Shown here: positions 26,798 through 37,944 of the stretch, one piece after another
Numbering within the stretch: position 1 is the first letter of the stretch
Layout of the letters: each line of letters begins with the position of its first letter
Origin: Saccharothrix syringae
GTDB taxonomy: Bacteria > Actinomycetota > Actinomycetes > Mycobacteriales > Pseudonocardiaceae
DNA: 64,000 nt
NCBI RefSeq assembly: GCF_009498035.1
Contig: NZ_CP034550.1
Span: forward strand, 6,572,001-6,636,000
Direction of reading: 5' to 3'
Position numbers and translations under genes: made by a program
The notes under the pieces: generated by a model
Databases searched by the model: none
The model's input: only the letters and a program-made list of their open reading frames with translations
Told to the model about the DNA's origin: nothing

Positions 26798-27205
26798 TTG
26801 GAGAACGCGCCGCGCACGGCCGCGAGCCAGAAGGCGCCCGCACGGGAGCTGGCGGCGTTGTACTGCCAGCGCTGGGAGATCGAGACCGCGCTGGACGAAC
26901 TCAAGACCCATCAACGCGGTCCCGGACAGGTGCTGCGGTCCCGCTCACCCGACGGCGTCGAGCAGGAGGTCCGGGCGCACCTGCTGGTGCACCACGCGAT
27001 CCGGTCGCTGATGCACACCGCCGCCAGACCACCACGCAGGCCGCATCTTGCCCCTGAGCGATCAACAGGCGCCCTGCTCGACGGAGGCCGCGAAATCCTG
27101 GCCCGCCTCCTGCCCGGACAGCGACGACGCAGCAACCCCCGCGTGGTCAAACGCAGGATGTCCAACTACAAGCAGCACAAACCACTCCAAGTCACCGGTA
27201 TTGCT
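26798..27205 (+). pseudogene. IS4-family transposase C-terminal fragment
   Basis: The frame contains LAALYCQRWEIETALDELKT with the YREK-like catalytic region typical of IS4-group transposases, then RAHLLVHHAIRSLMHTAA and the tail PRVVKRRMSNYKQHKP. The N-terminal half with the first two catalytic Asp residues is absent. A shorter relic of the same tail lies at 33898-33990. Confidence 0.78.
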
Positions 27206-27324
27206 CCCCTAGGGCACCACTACTGTGCCCACGGCCAGGAAGCAGCGGAGTGCCCAAGGCGCGGTACATCGGCGCCCTGGGTACTCCGCAGCCGACCGGT
27301 GATGCCGGTCTGCCGTCCCGGTCC

Positions 27325-27528
27325 TCAGCCGCCGAAGCCGATGGCGAGGTCCACCTGGAAGGGGGCGGTGCCGGATCCGGAGTAGGTGATCCGGCAGTCG
27401 GCGCTGGCGACACCGGCGTCAACGTCGGGGCAGCGGACGGTCTCGGCGTTGGCGGTGCCGACCAGGCCCGGCAGCAGGATCGCGGACAGGCAGACCGCTG
27501 CGGCCAGGATGCGACAGGTACGGTTCAT
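27325..27528 (-). CDS. Small secreted protein, 67 aa
   Basis: Start ATG 27528 with GGAG six bases upstream. Residues 1-28 are a signal peptide (RILAAAVCLSAILLPGLVG then TANA); the mature ~39 residues include two Cys (RCPDVDAGVASADCRITYSG). Too short to assign; many actinomycetes export such peptides. It sits between IS relics. Confidence 0.6.
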   Translation of the reverse strand: MNRTCRILAAAVCLSAILLPGLVGTANAETVRCPDVDAGVASADCRITYSGSGTAPFQVDLAIGFGG

Positions 27529-27890
27529 CACGGGCTCCATCTCCGCCCCGGGGCCGTGCCCGCTGTCGTCCTGTCGGGCAACTGCAACCACGGGCCCCTG
27601 CCGGGCTTGCTGTCGAGTCGTCCCAGGGCCCACCGACCTCCGGGCAGCCACCCCGGAGCGTGATCGGTCGGGATCGGTGTCGGCCCCGGAACCCTTCCAC
27701 GGGTGACCTAGGCCACCCATCCGAAATATCGTGCGGCACACGTCGTAGCGTTAGCACCCGAACGGGTGTATCTCTGTAGAGTCGTCCAGCCCAATCTCTC
27801 GCGGTCCGCATCTCTGGATCACGGCGGTCCCGACAAGTGCCACCCACGCCACCGCGTACCGACCCCCGCCGGCCCCATCGCCACAGACGC
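27529..27890. other. Intergenic region upstream of the small secreted protein
   Basis: 362 bases with no supported gene. The part near 27730-27800 is relatively AT-rich and could hold promoters for either side; no specific element was identified. Confidence 0.35.
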
Positions 27891-28106
27891 GTGATCGACC
27901 CGATCGCACCCACCGGAATGCCCGTCAAGATCGACCAGGCCACCGCGCACACCCTGGAATGGGGCCTGGCTCATGCGTTCGCCGTCGCCGCGCAGGCCCG
28001 CGCGCAGCGGGTGGCACTGCCCCTGGGCACGGTGGAGTTCTTCGGCTCCCCAAGGCCGACGGGCCTTGACCCCAGATGTCGGACACCAGACGCACTTGGA
28101 CCTTGA
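27891..28106 (+). pseudogene. Gene truncated by the IS3 element
   Basis: GTG 27891 opens a frame reading TGMPVKIDQATAHTLEWGLA then VAAQARAQRVALPLGTVEFF, protein-like and GC3-biased. It runs into the left end of the IS3 element at 28061 and stops 46 bases inside it. About 56 native residues remain. I do not recognise the family. Confidence 0.5.
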
Positions 28107-29094
28107 TGGTTCGAGTGGACAGGAGTCCCGTTCAGATGGCGATGAAACACTACCCGCTGGAGTGAGGACGAGAACGCCGCGCTGCGCAGGCGGGTCCGTG
28201 AGCTGGAAAAGAAACGCGATATCCTGCGTAAGGCGGCCGGTATTTCGCCGGGGAGACGCGCTGGTGAACCGCTTCGGGTTCGTCTCCGAACACCGACGCC
28301 GGTATGGCGTGAAGCGGTTGTGCCAGGTCATCGGCCTTGCCCGGTCCAGCTCCCACCACTGGAAGGCCACTGCACCCGAGCGGGCCGCCCGCGCCGCCGA
28401 CGACGCGCGTCTGGCCGCCCGAATCCGCGTCATCCACCGCGAGTCGACCGGCACCTACGGCGCCCGCGGATCACCGCCGAACTGCACGACACCGGACACC
28501 GCGTCAACCACAAACGCGTCGCCCGGGTGAGGCGCCAGATCGGCCTGGCCGGGCTGCGACTGCGCCACCGACACCGCACCACCACAACCGACCCGGCCGC
28601 GGCCAAGGCCGCGGACCTGCTCGGACGCGACTTCACCGCCCAGGAGCCCAACACCCGCTACGTCGGCGGCAATGCGCACCGAACTCGTCCTCGACGCCCT
28701 ATACGCCGCTCGACGCACGCGAGGCAGCCTGGCCGGGACGATCTTCCACAGCGACCACGGCTCGCAATACAATGCCCGGGCCTTCGCCGACGCCTGCCGA
28801 ACCGCCGGGGTGACCCGGTCCATGGGCGCGGTCGGCAGCTCGGCCGACAACGCCACCGCCGAAAGCCTCAACGCCTCCTGCAAACGCGAAACCCTCCAAG
28901 GCACCCAGACCCGGGGCAGCGCAAGGGAAGCACGCCTGGCGGCCTTCGGCTGGCTGCACCGCTACAACACCCGGCGACGCCACTCCCACCTCAGTCAGAC
29001 CTCCCCGGTCGACTGCGAGAACAGCCTGCTGCCGACACCGGCTACGCTGACCCACGCCGCATGACCCCGTGTCCGACATCCGGGGTGAAGGCCC
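28061..29094 (+). mobile_element. Decayed IS3-family insertion sequence with inverted ends
   Basis: The 26-base ends (28061-28086 and 29069-29094) are inverted repeats with two mismatches. Inside are the tail of OrfA (ELEKKRDILRKAA), an OrfB start (VNRFGFVSEHRRRYGVKRLC), a frameshift near 28460 (RITAELHDTGHRVNHKRVAR in the next frame) and the rve C-terminus (TIFHSDHGSQYNARAF; WLHRYNTRRRHSHLSQTSPV). The block with the first catalytic Asp is deleted near 28665. No matching 3-base target duplication was seen. The element is dead. Confidence 0.85.
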
Positions 29095-29285
29095 ACCTAC
29101 CCAACCGGATTATCGGTCGCGTGCCAAGCCGAATAAGCCGGCAGAACCCGACCACATACATGCAATTCCGTGGGCGGAGCCAGGGGAATTAGTTTTCCAC
29201 TGCCTCCCCCAGACCGCCCGGTGATCTTCGACAGCCGGAAAGTCGGACGGTGTCAGAGTGCACGATTTTCGATAGGGCGATGCCG

Positions 29286-29711
29286 CTATTCGGCCGTGAG
29301 CACGACGGTTTCTTGCGTGTAGATTCGCTGGTCCTTGCCTACGTGGAAGACAAACCTGCTGTTGTTCACCGTGGCGATTGCCGCCGCCATGCTCGTGGCG
29401 GCTTCGTCGTCGGCAAGCCGCCAGGCCGTCCATTTCGAACTTGCCAGCTTGGCTTCGTAGAGATGTCCGTCCTGGCCGATGTGGATCACGATGACCTGGC
29501 CGTCGGTGTCACGGGCGACTGCCACGGGCTGTGTCGTCTTGGCGCCACCCGGCACGCTGGACCAGCCCACCCAGTCGCCCCCCTTGCTCTGGTTGACATA
29601 GATCTGCCGGTCTGTGCCGACGATGAACGCGAGGAGTTCGCCGTTGCCGTCAGCGACCGCCGTGACGGGAAGATCAGTCAACGCGCCACCGGGGATTTCC
29701 GTCCAGCCCAT
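29286..29711 (-). CDS. Beta-propeller lectin-like protein (tectonin/PLL-like repeats)
   Basis: 141 residues built of about three ~45-residue repeats, each with a W..W..VPGG..T..P-type signature: WTEIPGGALTDLPVTAVADG, WVGWSSVPGGAKTTQPVAVA, WTAWRLADDEAATSMAAAIA. Such repeats form carbohydrate-binding propellers (PLL/tectonin-like); a full propeller needs more blades, so it may be a fragment or oligomerise. No signal peptide. It is divergent from the trefoil lectin at 29860. Confidence 0.7.
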   Translation of the reverse strand: MGWTEIPGGALTDLPVTAVADGNGELLAFIVGTDRQIYVNQSKGGDWVGWSSVPGGAKTTQPVAVARDTDGQVIVIHIGQDGHLYEAKLASSKWTAWRLADDEAATSMAAAIATVNNSRFVFHVGKDQRIYTQETVVLTAE

Positions 29712-29859
29712 GTCTCCTCCTCCGGGTGAACCAGGGGATCAGCGGACAGCCTTGCAACCGTATCAGAGGACGGTCCGCACTCACAGCCGGCAGCATCAAC
29801 AACCGACGTCTCGGTAATTGATGTTCAAGACGTTAGGCCAATGAGCCGCCAGGCGGTCG

Positions 29860-31386
29860 ATGACCGGCTGTGCCGTGTTGGGCGATCCGGGTGATCCAGG
29901 CGACCGGCGTCTTGTGTTCATGGAAATTGGCGGCCAGGTTGAAGGGCGTCTTTTGCCGTGCGGGGAGCGTGGGTGCATGGACGTGTGGAGCAGCGAATTC
30001 ACCGACAAACCGTCCGCGAACACCGAATTCCGCTGGCTGGTGGGACTGCGCGGCCGGCCGGAGGACCGGGTGGTCCCCGTCGTCGGCCTGCGTTGGGCGA
30101 AGGTGAACGACCTCGGCTGGAAGACTGCCGAGATCGCCGCGATAGAAGGCTCCTACACCCTGGTGTCCCCGTCGGGCGTGAAGACCGAGGGGAAATGGGC
30201 GCGTGCCGAGTGCCCCGGCACCGGTGAGGCGTGGTCGCAGGGCGGCACGGCGGCCGCGGTGACCGGGGCGCTGTGGAAGCTCTCGGCCAATGTGACCCTC
30301 AGCAAGGGGTTCACCATGTTCCAGGTCCAGTGGCAGTCCTGGGCGGTGTCGCGGGAGGCGGCCCTCCAGTTCGGATCGTTGGGCACCGCCCGGGAGATTC
30401 CCGACTGGGCCTACCTGGTCGCCAAACACTCGGGCAAGGTCCTCGCGATCGCGGACGCCGCCACCACGGACGGCGCGTGGCTCGTCCAGAGCACACCTGC
30501 CGGCGGCGACCACCAGAAGTTCCGGCTCGAACCCGTCGAGGACGGCTACTTCCGTGTCATGGCAAAGCACAGCGGCAAGTACCTCACCGTCGACAAGGCG
30601 GGCACCGGGGACGGCGCCAGGGTCAACCAGCAGAACTGGTCGGGTGGGGACCAGCAGAGGTTCCGGCTGGAGAAACTCCCCGACGGTCACTACCGGATCT
30701 GGGCCAAACACTCGGGCAGGGCGCTGGACGTCTCCGGCGCCGGCACGGTCGACGGCACCCCGGTCGACCAGTGGCAGTGGTGCGACGTCGACCAGCAGAA
30801 GTTCCGGCTCGACGCCACCTTCCCCGACCTCGTCGTCCTGGTTCCGAAACACTGCGACATGGCGGTGCACATCGCAGGCGGGGACACGCGGGACGGCACA
30901 CCGGTCCGGTTGCACGTGCGGGACACCGCGCAACCGCAGAAGTTCCTCATCGAGGAGGTCGGGCAGGGCTGGCACCGCATCGTGGCCCAGCACTCGGGCA
31001 AGGTCCTCAACGTATCCGGCGCGGGCACGGGCAACGGCACCCCCGTGGACCAGTGGCAGTGGGCGGACGTCGACCAGCAGAGGTTCCGCCTTGAAAGGCT
31101 CCCCGACGGGTACTACCGGGTCGCGGCCAAACACTCCGGCAAGGTCCTCAACGTCTCCGGCGCGGGCACGACCGACGGCACCCCGATCGACCAGTGGGAA
31201 TGGGCCGACGTCGACCAACAGAAATTCCGCCTCGACGACCTCGGCAGCGGATACTTCCGCATCATCGCCAAGCACTCGGGTAAAGCCCTGGCCGTCAACG
31301 CCGCCGACACCGCCGACGGCGCCGTCCTCGTCCAGGCGACCACGGCCGACAGCGAGAACCAACGCTTCAAATGGTTCCTGACCTGA
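29860..31386 (+). CDS. Multi-repeat beta-trefoil (ricin-type) lectin-like protein
   Basis: 508 residues at most. After an N-terminal part (to ~residue 180) of no known family come about seven ~45-residue ricin-type repeats, each of the form AKHSGK.L.V..A.T.DG..V.QW.W...QQKFRL (e.g. AKHSGRALDVSGAGTVDGTP; AKHSGKVLNVSGAGTTDGTP). These form two or more beta-trefoils that bind sugars. No signal peptide, so it is cytoplasmic or exported by another route. Start uncertain: ATG 29860, 29920 or 29977 (GGGGAG upstream of the last). Confidence 0.82.
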   Translation: MTGCAVLGDPGDPGDRRLVFMEIGGQVEGRLLPCGERGCMDVWSSEFTDKPSANTEFRWLVGLRGRPEDRVVPVVGLRWAKVNDLGWKTAEIAAIEGSYTLVSPSGVKTEGKWARAECPGTGEAWSQGGTAAAVTGALWKLSANVTLSKGFTMFQVQWQSWAVSREAALQFGSLGTAREIPDWAYLVAKHSGKVLAIADAATTDGAWLVQSTPAGGDHQKFRLEPVEDGYFRVMAKHSGKYLTVDKAGTGDGARVNQQNWSGGDQQRFRLEKLPDGHYRIWAKHSGRALDVSGAGTVDGTPVDQWQWCDVDQQKFRLDATFPDLVVLVPKHCDMAVHIAGGDTRDGTPVRLHVRDTAQPQKFLIEEVGQGWHRIVAQHSGKVLNVSGAGTGNGTPVDQWQWADVDQQRFRLERLPDGYYRVAAKHSGKVLNVSGAGTTDGTPIDQWEWADVDQQKFRLDDLGSGYFRIIAKHSGKALAVNAADTADGAVLVQATTADSENQRFKWFLT

Positions 31387-31594
31387 CCCAGTCGACCATT
31401 CTCGGCACCGTCGTACACAACGACAGCACCCCCACAGTTACCCGAACAACGAAGTACCAAGATCGATCACACGTGCCGCAACCCGAGAGACGGACGGTGC
31501 CCCGGCGCCAGCCTTCGGGCCAGGCGATCCGCTGGGTCTACTGATCTTTTCGCTTCGGGGTGGTGGGTCTTGCCGGTGGGCGCATGCCGGTGGC

Positions 31595-32124
31595 ATGCGC
31601 TATCCCGATGGTGGTGGTCTGACCGAGAAGCAGCGGGCCCGGCGGGAGCAGGACAAGGGCCCTACCGCGCACGGCTGGGACGAGGAGCAGGGCTGGACCC
31701 TGGCCCGGGCCGCCACGGTGATCGCCCGACGCTTCCCCGTGCGGTTCAGCCCGGCGCAGACCTGGCGGATCATGCGGCAGATGGGGTTCACCGCACAGCT
31801 GCCGGCGCACCGGTCGGCCGAAGGCGACGAGCGCCGGGTGGCCACCTGGACGCGCACGACCTGGCCTGAAGTGGGAGAAGAGTGACCGCCCGGTAGGCGT
31901 GGCCGTGCTTCGCCGACCAATCCGGGCAACTGCTGCGCCCATCCCGTGCCCGAACCCGGACCCGCCGCGGCCGGACGGCCGGTGCTGCGCGTGCGCACCG
32001 CCGGCAAGGCACGCCTGTCCCTGGCCGGCCCGCTCTGCCTGAAACCCGGCCACCGCACCCGCCTGATCCACCGCATGATGATCCACCGCGGCCGCACAGG
32101 CGAGAAGAAGGGCTTCCGCGAACC

Positions 32125-32140
<16 letters not shown>
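31595..32140 (+). pseudogene. IS630-family transposase remnant
   Basis: First frame: LTEKQRARREQDKGPTAHGW, then WTLARAATVIARRFPVRFSP and QTWRIMRQMGFTAQLPAHRS, the winged-helix N-terminus, ending at a stop near 31885. A later frame (to ~32140) holds core pieces (PVLRVRTAGKARLSLAGPLC; MMIHRGRTGEKKGFRE). Several frameshifts and a truncated 3' end. It is a different lineage from the element at 20847-21444. Confidence 0.7.
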
Positions 32141-33770
<1,630 letters not shown>

Positions 33771-33897
33771 CCGTCCACAGCGGGTGATCTGCTCCGGCCG
33801 GGACGACCCACGTCGTCCCGGCCGGACCCGCCGGCGCGGGAACCCCGCCACCAGCCGCGCGCCGACCTCCGAGTCCGCCACGCGCAACGCGCCGTGC

Positions 33898-33990
33898 GTT
33901 TGACCACGCGGGGGTTGCCGCGTCGTCGCCGTTTCGGCAGGAGTCGGACGAGGATCTCGCGGGTGCCGTCGAGCAGGGCGTGGGCTGATC
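33898..33990 (-). pseudogene. IS4-type transposase tail relic
   Basis: About 90 bases read leftward resemble the C-terminal coding end of the IS4 fragment at 26798-27205 (reverse complement of ~27050-27160), including the codons of the PRVVK tail. Only this scrap remains. Confidence 0.5.
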
Positions 33991-34213
33991 AGTCAGGGGA
34001 AAGGCGGCCTGGGCGGTGGTCCGGCGGCGGGCCGGGCGCAGGTGCGGGTGAACGAGAGCCGGTCGGGATCGAGGCCGGCGTCCGGGAGCGGCTGCCGGAG
34101 CTGTTCCGGGCCGCGCGGCGGCACGACTGCTTCGTCGTCCCGTCCAGCTGGGAGTACCAGCAGAGCCCCTCATTCGCCCCCGCCTGGCACGAGGCCGTGC
34201 GGTCGATTCGCCC

Positions 34214-34890
34214 CGGAGGAGCGCGCGGCGGCGCCGGCCGACGCGTTGGCCGACTGGCTCGTCGCCCACGCCGCCACCCCCGAACAGGTGCCGGGCGGCT
34301 GGCAACGACCGCGGCCCAGCCGGCTCGACCCCTGCAAAGCCCACCTCGCCGCGCGGTGGGACCAGGGCTGCACCAACGCCGTCGTGCTCCACCGGGAGCC
34401 GATCGACCTCGGCTACCAGGGCAGCTACCGGATCATCAGCGACTACCCGCGGCCATGGCGACGACGCCGGATCCGCACCGCGGGCCCGGCCCCACCGGGC
34501 GTCCGCGAGGTCACCGGATGGCTCATGAGCAGACCCGACCGACTCGCCGCCGACCACCGCGCCCGACTCGTCCAGATCCTGGCCCGCTGCCCGGAACTGG
34601 CCGCCGCAGAGCACCTGGTGCGCGGCTTCGCCGGCATCCCGACCACCCGCACCGGCGAACGCCTCAAGGACTGGGTCGTCGACGTCCGCGCCGAGGACCT
34701 GCCCGCCCTGCATGGTTTCGCCACCGGCCTGGAGAAGGACCGGGACGCCGTCGTGCAGGGCCTGACCACGAAGTGGAGTTCGGGTCCAACGGAAGGACGG
34801 ATCAACAAGATCAAGGCCCTCAAGAGGCAGATGTACGGCCGAGCCGGCTTCGCCCTGCTCCGCAAGCGCGTCCTGCTCACCGCACAGTGA
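34214..34890 (+). pseudogene. ISL3-family transposase C-terminal part
   Basis: The frame gives RLDPCKAHLAARWDQGCTNA, IDLGYQGSYRIISDYPRPWR, RARLVQILARCPELAAAEHL and the hallmark end SSGPTEGRINKIKALKRQMY followed by GRAGFALLRKRVLL. This is the C-terminal ~225 residues of an ISL3 transposase. The N-terminal zinc-finger and first catalytic part are missing; the 170 bases upstream do not restore it. Confidence 0.82.
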
Positions 34891-35142
34891 CCACCCCCGA
34901 CCAGCCAAGGCCGCGTCGAGACCGTCTTCACCGAATGCGAGCAAGAGCCCAGAACTCGCCGACGTAGCCACGCCGGTCGGCCCCGCCTGTCGTTTGCCCT
35001 GTCGCGGAACCACCACGTTGCCAGTGGTGGGGTCGCCGACAGCGGCGTGGAAGAGAAACAGGTTGTCGCGCTGTCGATTGGCGAGGGCCGCGTCCTGGAA
35101 CGCCCGCTGGACGGCCTGGGCACGTGTTGCACGGGTGCGGCG

Positions 35143-35562
35143 TCACCGGCCGTCAAGGGCGTCGGCTTGTGCATCGTCGTTGCCGGCGTTGGCGCGGTCG
35201 ATCTCGGCCATGTGCTGCTCGGCCCAGGCCCGCAGCGCCGCCAGCGGGGCCTCCAGTGACAGGCCCAGCTCCGTGAGCCGGTAGTGCACCCGCGGTGGCA
35301 CGGTCGGCTCGACCCGGCGCGCGACCAGCCCGTCCCGGACCAGGCTGTGCAGGGTCACCGACAGCATTTTCTGCGAGACACCGGGCATTCGCCGCCTCAA
35401 CTCGGCGAACCGCACCTCACCCGGAACGGCTTCGGCGAGCACCTTGACCGTCATCGACGTCCATTTCGTGCCGATCCGGTCCAGCAGCTGACGCGTCGGG
35501 CACCGGGGATCGAACAGATCACCGCGACCTTCGTGCTGCGCACCCACGGGCCCAGTGGTCAC
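35143..35562 (-). CDS. HxlR-family transcriptional regulator
   Basis: 139 residues from GTG 35562. The winged helix is clear: CPTRQLLDRIGTKWTSMTVK, VRFAELRRRMPGVSQKMLSV, TLHSLVRDGLVARRVEPTVP, PRVHYRLTELGLSL. The N-terminal Cys (CPTRQ) found in many redox- or electrophile-sensing HxlR proteins is present. It is divergent from the epoxide-hydrolase-like gene 98 bases away, so it most likely represses that gene. Confidence 0.92.
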   Translation of the reverse strand: MTTGPVGAQHEGRGDLFDPRCPTRQLLDRIGTKWTSMTVKVLAEAVPGEVRFAELRRRMPGVSQKMLSVTLHSLVRDGLVARRVEPTVPPRVHYRLTELGLSLEAPLAALRAWAEQHMAEIDRANAGNDDAQADALDGR

Positions 35563-35613
35563 CTTGACCTCACCACCTGTCGACGAAGTGCCGCCTTGGC
35601 AACCTCAACCACA

Positions 35614-35647
35614 GTTACCTACGGTTTTGTGGTAACCAATGGTAACC
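35614..35647. promoter_or_regulatory. Probable HxlR operator in the divergent promoter
   Basis: GTTACC (35614-35619) and GGTAAC (35631-35636) form an inverted repeat around an AT-richer spacer, and a second GGTAACC follows at 35641-35647. This is the only clear symmetric element between the regulator and the hydrolase, and its size suits a winged-helix dimer. Confidence 0.55.
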
Positions 35648-35660
35648 GACAGGAGGCATC

Positions 35661-36560
35661 GTGCCCGCACCCGCGCCACCCCGCGTCCCCCGGGTCGAGC
35701 TGCACCGGATCGCCACCAACGGCATCCACCTCAACGTGGCCACGGCCGGCGCAGGGCCCGCGATCGTGCTGCTGCACGGCTTCCCCCACACCTGGCGACT
35801 CTGGAGCGAAATCATCGGTCCGTTGTCCACGCACCACCGGGTCATCGCCCCGGACCTACGCGGGTTCGGCGCCAGCACCCGCGCACCGGACGGCTACGAC
35901 GCCGGCACCCTGGCCGACGACATCACCGGAATCCTCGACACCCTCGCCGAGCCCACCGCCGCCGTGGTCGCCATCGACGCCGGCACCCCGGTCGCCGTCC
36001 TCCTCGCCCTGCGGCACCCCGACCGGGTACGACGGCTGGTCGTCATGGAAGCGCTGCTCGGCTCGCTGCCCGGTGCCGAGGACCTCCTCGCCGCCGGCCC
36101 ACCCTGGTGGTTCGGATTCCACGCCGTCCCCGGTCTCGCCGAAAAAGTCCTGATCGGACACGAGGCGCAGTACATCGACTGGTTCCTCACGGCCGGCATC
36201 CGCGGCCAGGGCGTGCCACCGGACATCCACGCCGCGTTCATCGACGCCTACACCGGACCGGACGCCCTGCGCTGCGCCTTCTCCTACTACCGCGCGCTGC
36301 CCACCACCGCCCGCCAGCTCGACGACGCCGTGACCGTCGGCCGGCTCACCACACCCACCCTGGCGATCGGCGCCCATCCGGTCGGCACCGCGCTCGAACG
36401 GCAACTACGCCCCATCACCGACAACCTCACCGGGCACGTCATTCCGGACTGCGGCCACATCATCCCGCTGGACCGGCCCCGGGAACTGCTCCGTCTCGTG
36501 ACGCCCTTCCTCGCCGCCGATCAACCCATCCCATCACGCGATCAGCCACCCCCGCCGTGA
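35661..36560 (+). CDS. Alpha/beta hydrolase, epoxide-hydrolase/dehalogenase type
   Basis: 299 residues from GTG 35661 with AGGAGG just upstream. Oxyanion motif LHGFPHTWRLW (~residue 37); nucleophile elbow VVAIDAGTPVA, where Asp (not Ser) is at the nucleophile position as in soluble epoxide hydrolases and haloalkane dehalogenases; catalytic His in DCGHIIPLDRP near the C-terminus; lid Tyr candidates in SYYRAL. Likely hydrolyses an epoxide or halide. Control by the divergent HxlR regulator suggests a response to an electrophile or xenobiotic. Confidence 0.9.
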   Translation: MPAPAPPRVPRVELHRIATNGIHLNVATAGAGPAIVLLHGFPHTWRLWSEIIGPLSTHHRVIAPDLRGFGASTRAPDGYDAGTLADDITGILDTLAEPTAAVVAIDAGTPVAVLLALRHPDRVRRLVVMEALLGSLPGAEDLLAAGPPWWFGFHAVPGLAEKVLIGHEAQYIDWFLTAGIRGQGVPPDIHAAFIDAYTGPDALRCAFSYYRALPTTARQLDDAVTVGRLTTPTLAIGAHPVGTALERQLRPITDNLTGHVIPDCGHIIPLDRPRELLRLVTPFLAADQPIPSRDQPPPP

Positions 36561-36696
36561 CCACCCCTCATCGACATCTCCGGACGTTCGGATGCCGTTG
36601 CCATGATCGATCGGCGTGGCCGATCCGGATCACCTGCCGCGGGATCACCTGGATCTGCGGCTTCGCCACCGTCAACACCGGTGGCGGGGGGACTGT

Positions 36697-37015
36697 GCAA
36701 ACGTCGGCTCCGGCGCACTTTCGATGGTAACGGTGAGTAATCGGTCGGTTCGTGATCCTGTGATGGATGCCCATCCCCTTGCGGGACGGTATTTCCGGAC
36801 TGTCGGTTCCGGTCGTTGGGTGCGTGGCGGAGGGCGCTGGTCGCGGTCCGCATCCGGGTTGTGGCCGTGCCGCCCGGCGCCCGGGGCTGCGATGAAGAAG
36901 GCGTCGACAGCCCGAAAGCACCTTCCCGGCAAGGGGATCGATCTCCACCGCAAGGTCACGGCCGCGGCCGGCTACTCACCGTCACCACCGAAAGTGCGCC
37001 GGAGCCGAGTTTGAC
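36697..37015. repeat. Long imperfect inverted repeat (MITE-like)
   Basis: Arms of ~115 bases (36697-36813 and 36897-37015) are inverted copies at roughly 75-80% identity by eye, the best block being 20 identical bases within 36704-36723. About 85 bases lie between. No protein is encoded. The shape suggests a palindromic miniature transposon or two facing copies of one small repeat. The flanks 36561-36696 and 37016-37243 hold nothing recognisable. Confidence 0.65.
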
Positions 37016-37243
37016 CGCATTTGTGGATCAGGTCATGGCCGTGGATCACTCAAATGGCCGTGTCGTCAGGACGGCGGGCGGGAGGGCGACACCAGTAGTT
37101 TGGTCGTGCAACCGGGCTTCTCCCAGATCAGCTCCAGGGCATCTGCCCGCGGGCTCCGGGAAACCCCGGGGCACGGGCCTGTGCGAGCAGGTCAGGACCA
37201 CGGAGAGGTCCATCCGCTGATCGAATTCGAAGAAGGGGCCGGT

Positions 37244-37717
37244 GTGATCAGGAGGATCGTGCGTTCAGGAACGGTTGTGGGGGTCGTGGTGGCGCTGGTG
37301 ACGGCGACGGTCGGGGTGGCCTCGGCGGCCCCGGCCCGGTTCGCCGCGGCCGCGGTGCACAGCGGTGGCGCGGGCGCCACCGGGACGTCCATCACCGGGG
37401 CTTTGAGCTGGTCGACGTCGTTGAAGACCGTCACGCTCTCCGACGTCAGGACGTTCCTCAAAGCGGGCGAGTGCAACTCATTGCTGATCGGCGGCTATCA
37501 GGGATCCACGCTGGTGACTCAGCAGTACGGGTGGGACCTGAAGTGCGCGACGCCATCCGGCGATGTCGTGGAGACGTACACCCCGTTCAGCCTGACGTCG
37601 GGGCCTCCGGGGGGTGTGCAGTGGGTCAGGATCCTGATCACTGACGAAAGCCACGTGATCACCGGCTATGCCTACTGCTACCAGTCGCAGTCCTCCTGTC
37701 AGACCGGCCAGTACTGA
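37244..37717 (+). CDS. Secreted protein of unknown function
   Basis: 157 residues from GTG 37244 (GAAGGGG upstream). Signal peptide residues 1-28 (SGTVVGVVVALVTATVGVAS then AAPA). The mature domain is rich in Ser, Thr and Gly with beta-strand character and four Cys (GECNSLL, DLKCATP, YCYQSQSSCQTGQY). No family recognised. Likely an exported small domain with two disulfides. Confidence 0.78.
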   Translation: MIRRIVRSGTVVGVVVALVTATVGVASAAPARFAAAAVHSGGAGATGTSITGALSWSTSLKTVTLSDVRTFLKAGECNSLLIGGYQGSTLVTQQYGWDLKCATPSGDVVETYTPFSLTSGPPGGVQWVRILITDESHVITGYAYCYQSQSSCQTGQY

Positions 37718-37944
37718 CGGACACGCGCGCAGGCACCCGCGTGACTGGGCGCGAGCAACGTCGTTGCGATCCGCCAGGCAGGTCCGGACCACCGGCGCGA
37801 CGGCCCTCCGGATCTACCTGGTGAACCGCAGATCAGTGGCAGGACCATCCGCCGAGTTCACAGGGGCGGCGTAACCGCGGGGGCGACGGGCTCGCTGGTC
37901 CCCGAGGTTCGAGCGGAACGGGCATCGAGGGTCGGTTGGTGTGG

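Noticed and set aside
35047-35259. Short rightward ORF opposite the HxlR gene
   Set aside because: Overlaps the clearly coding HxlR gene antisense and has no recognisable domain.
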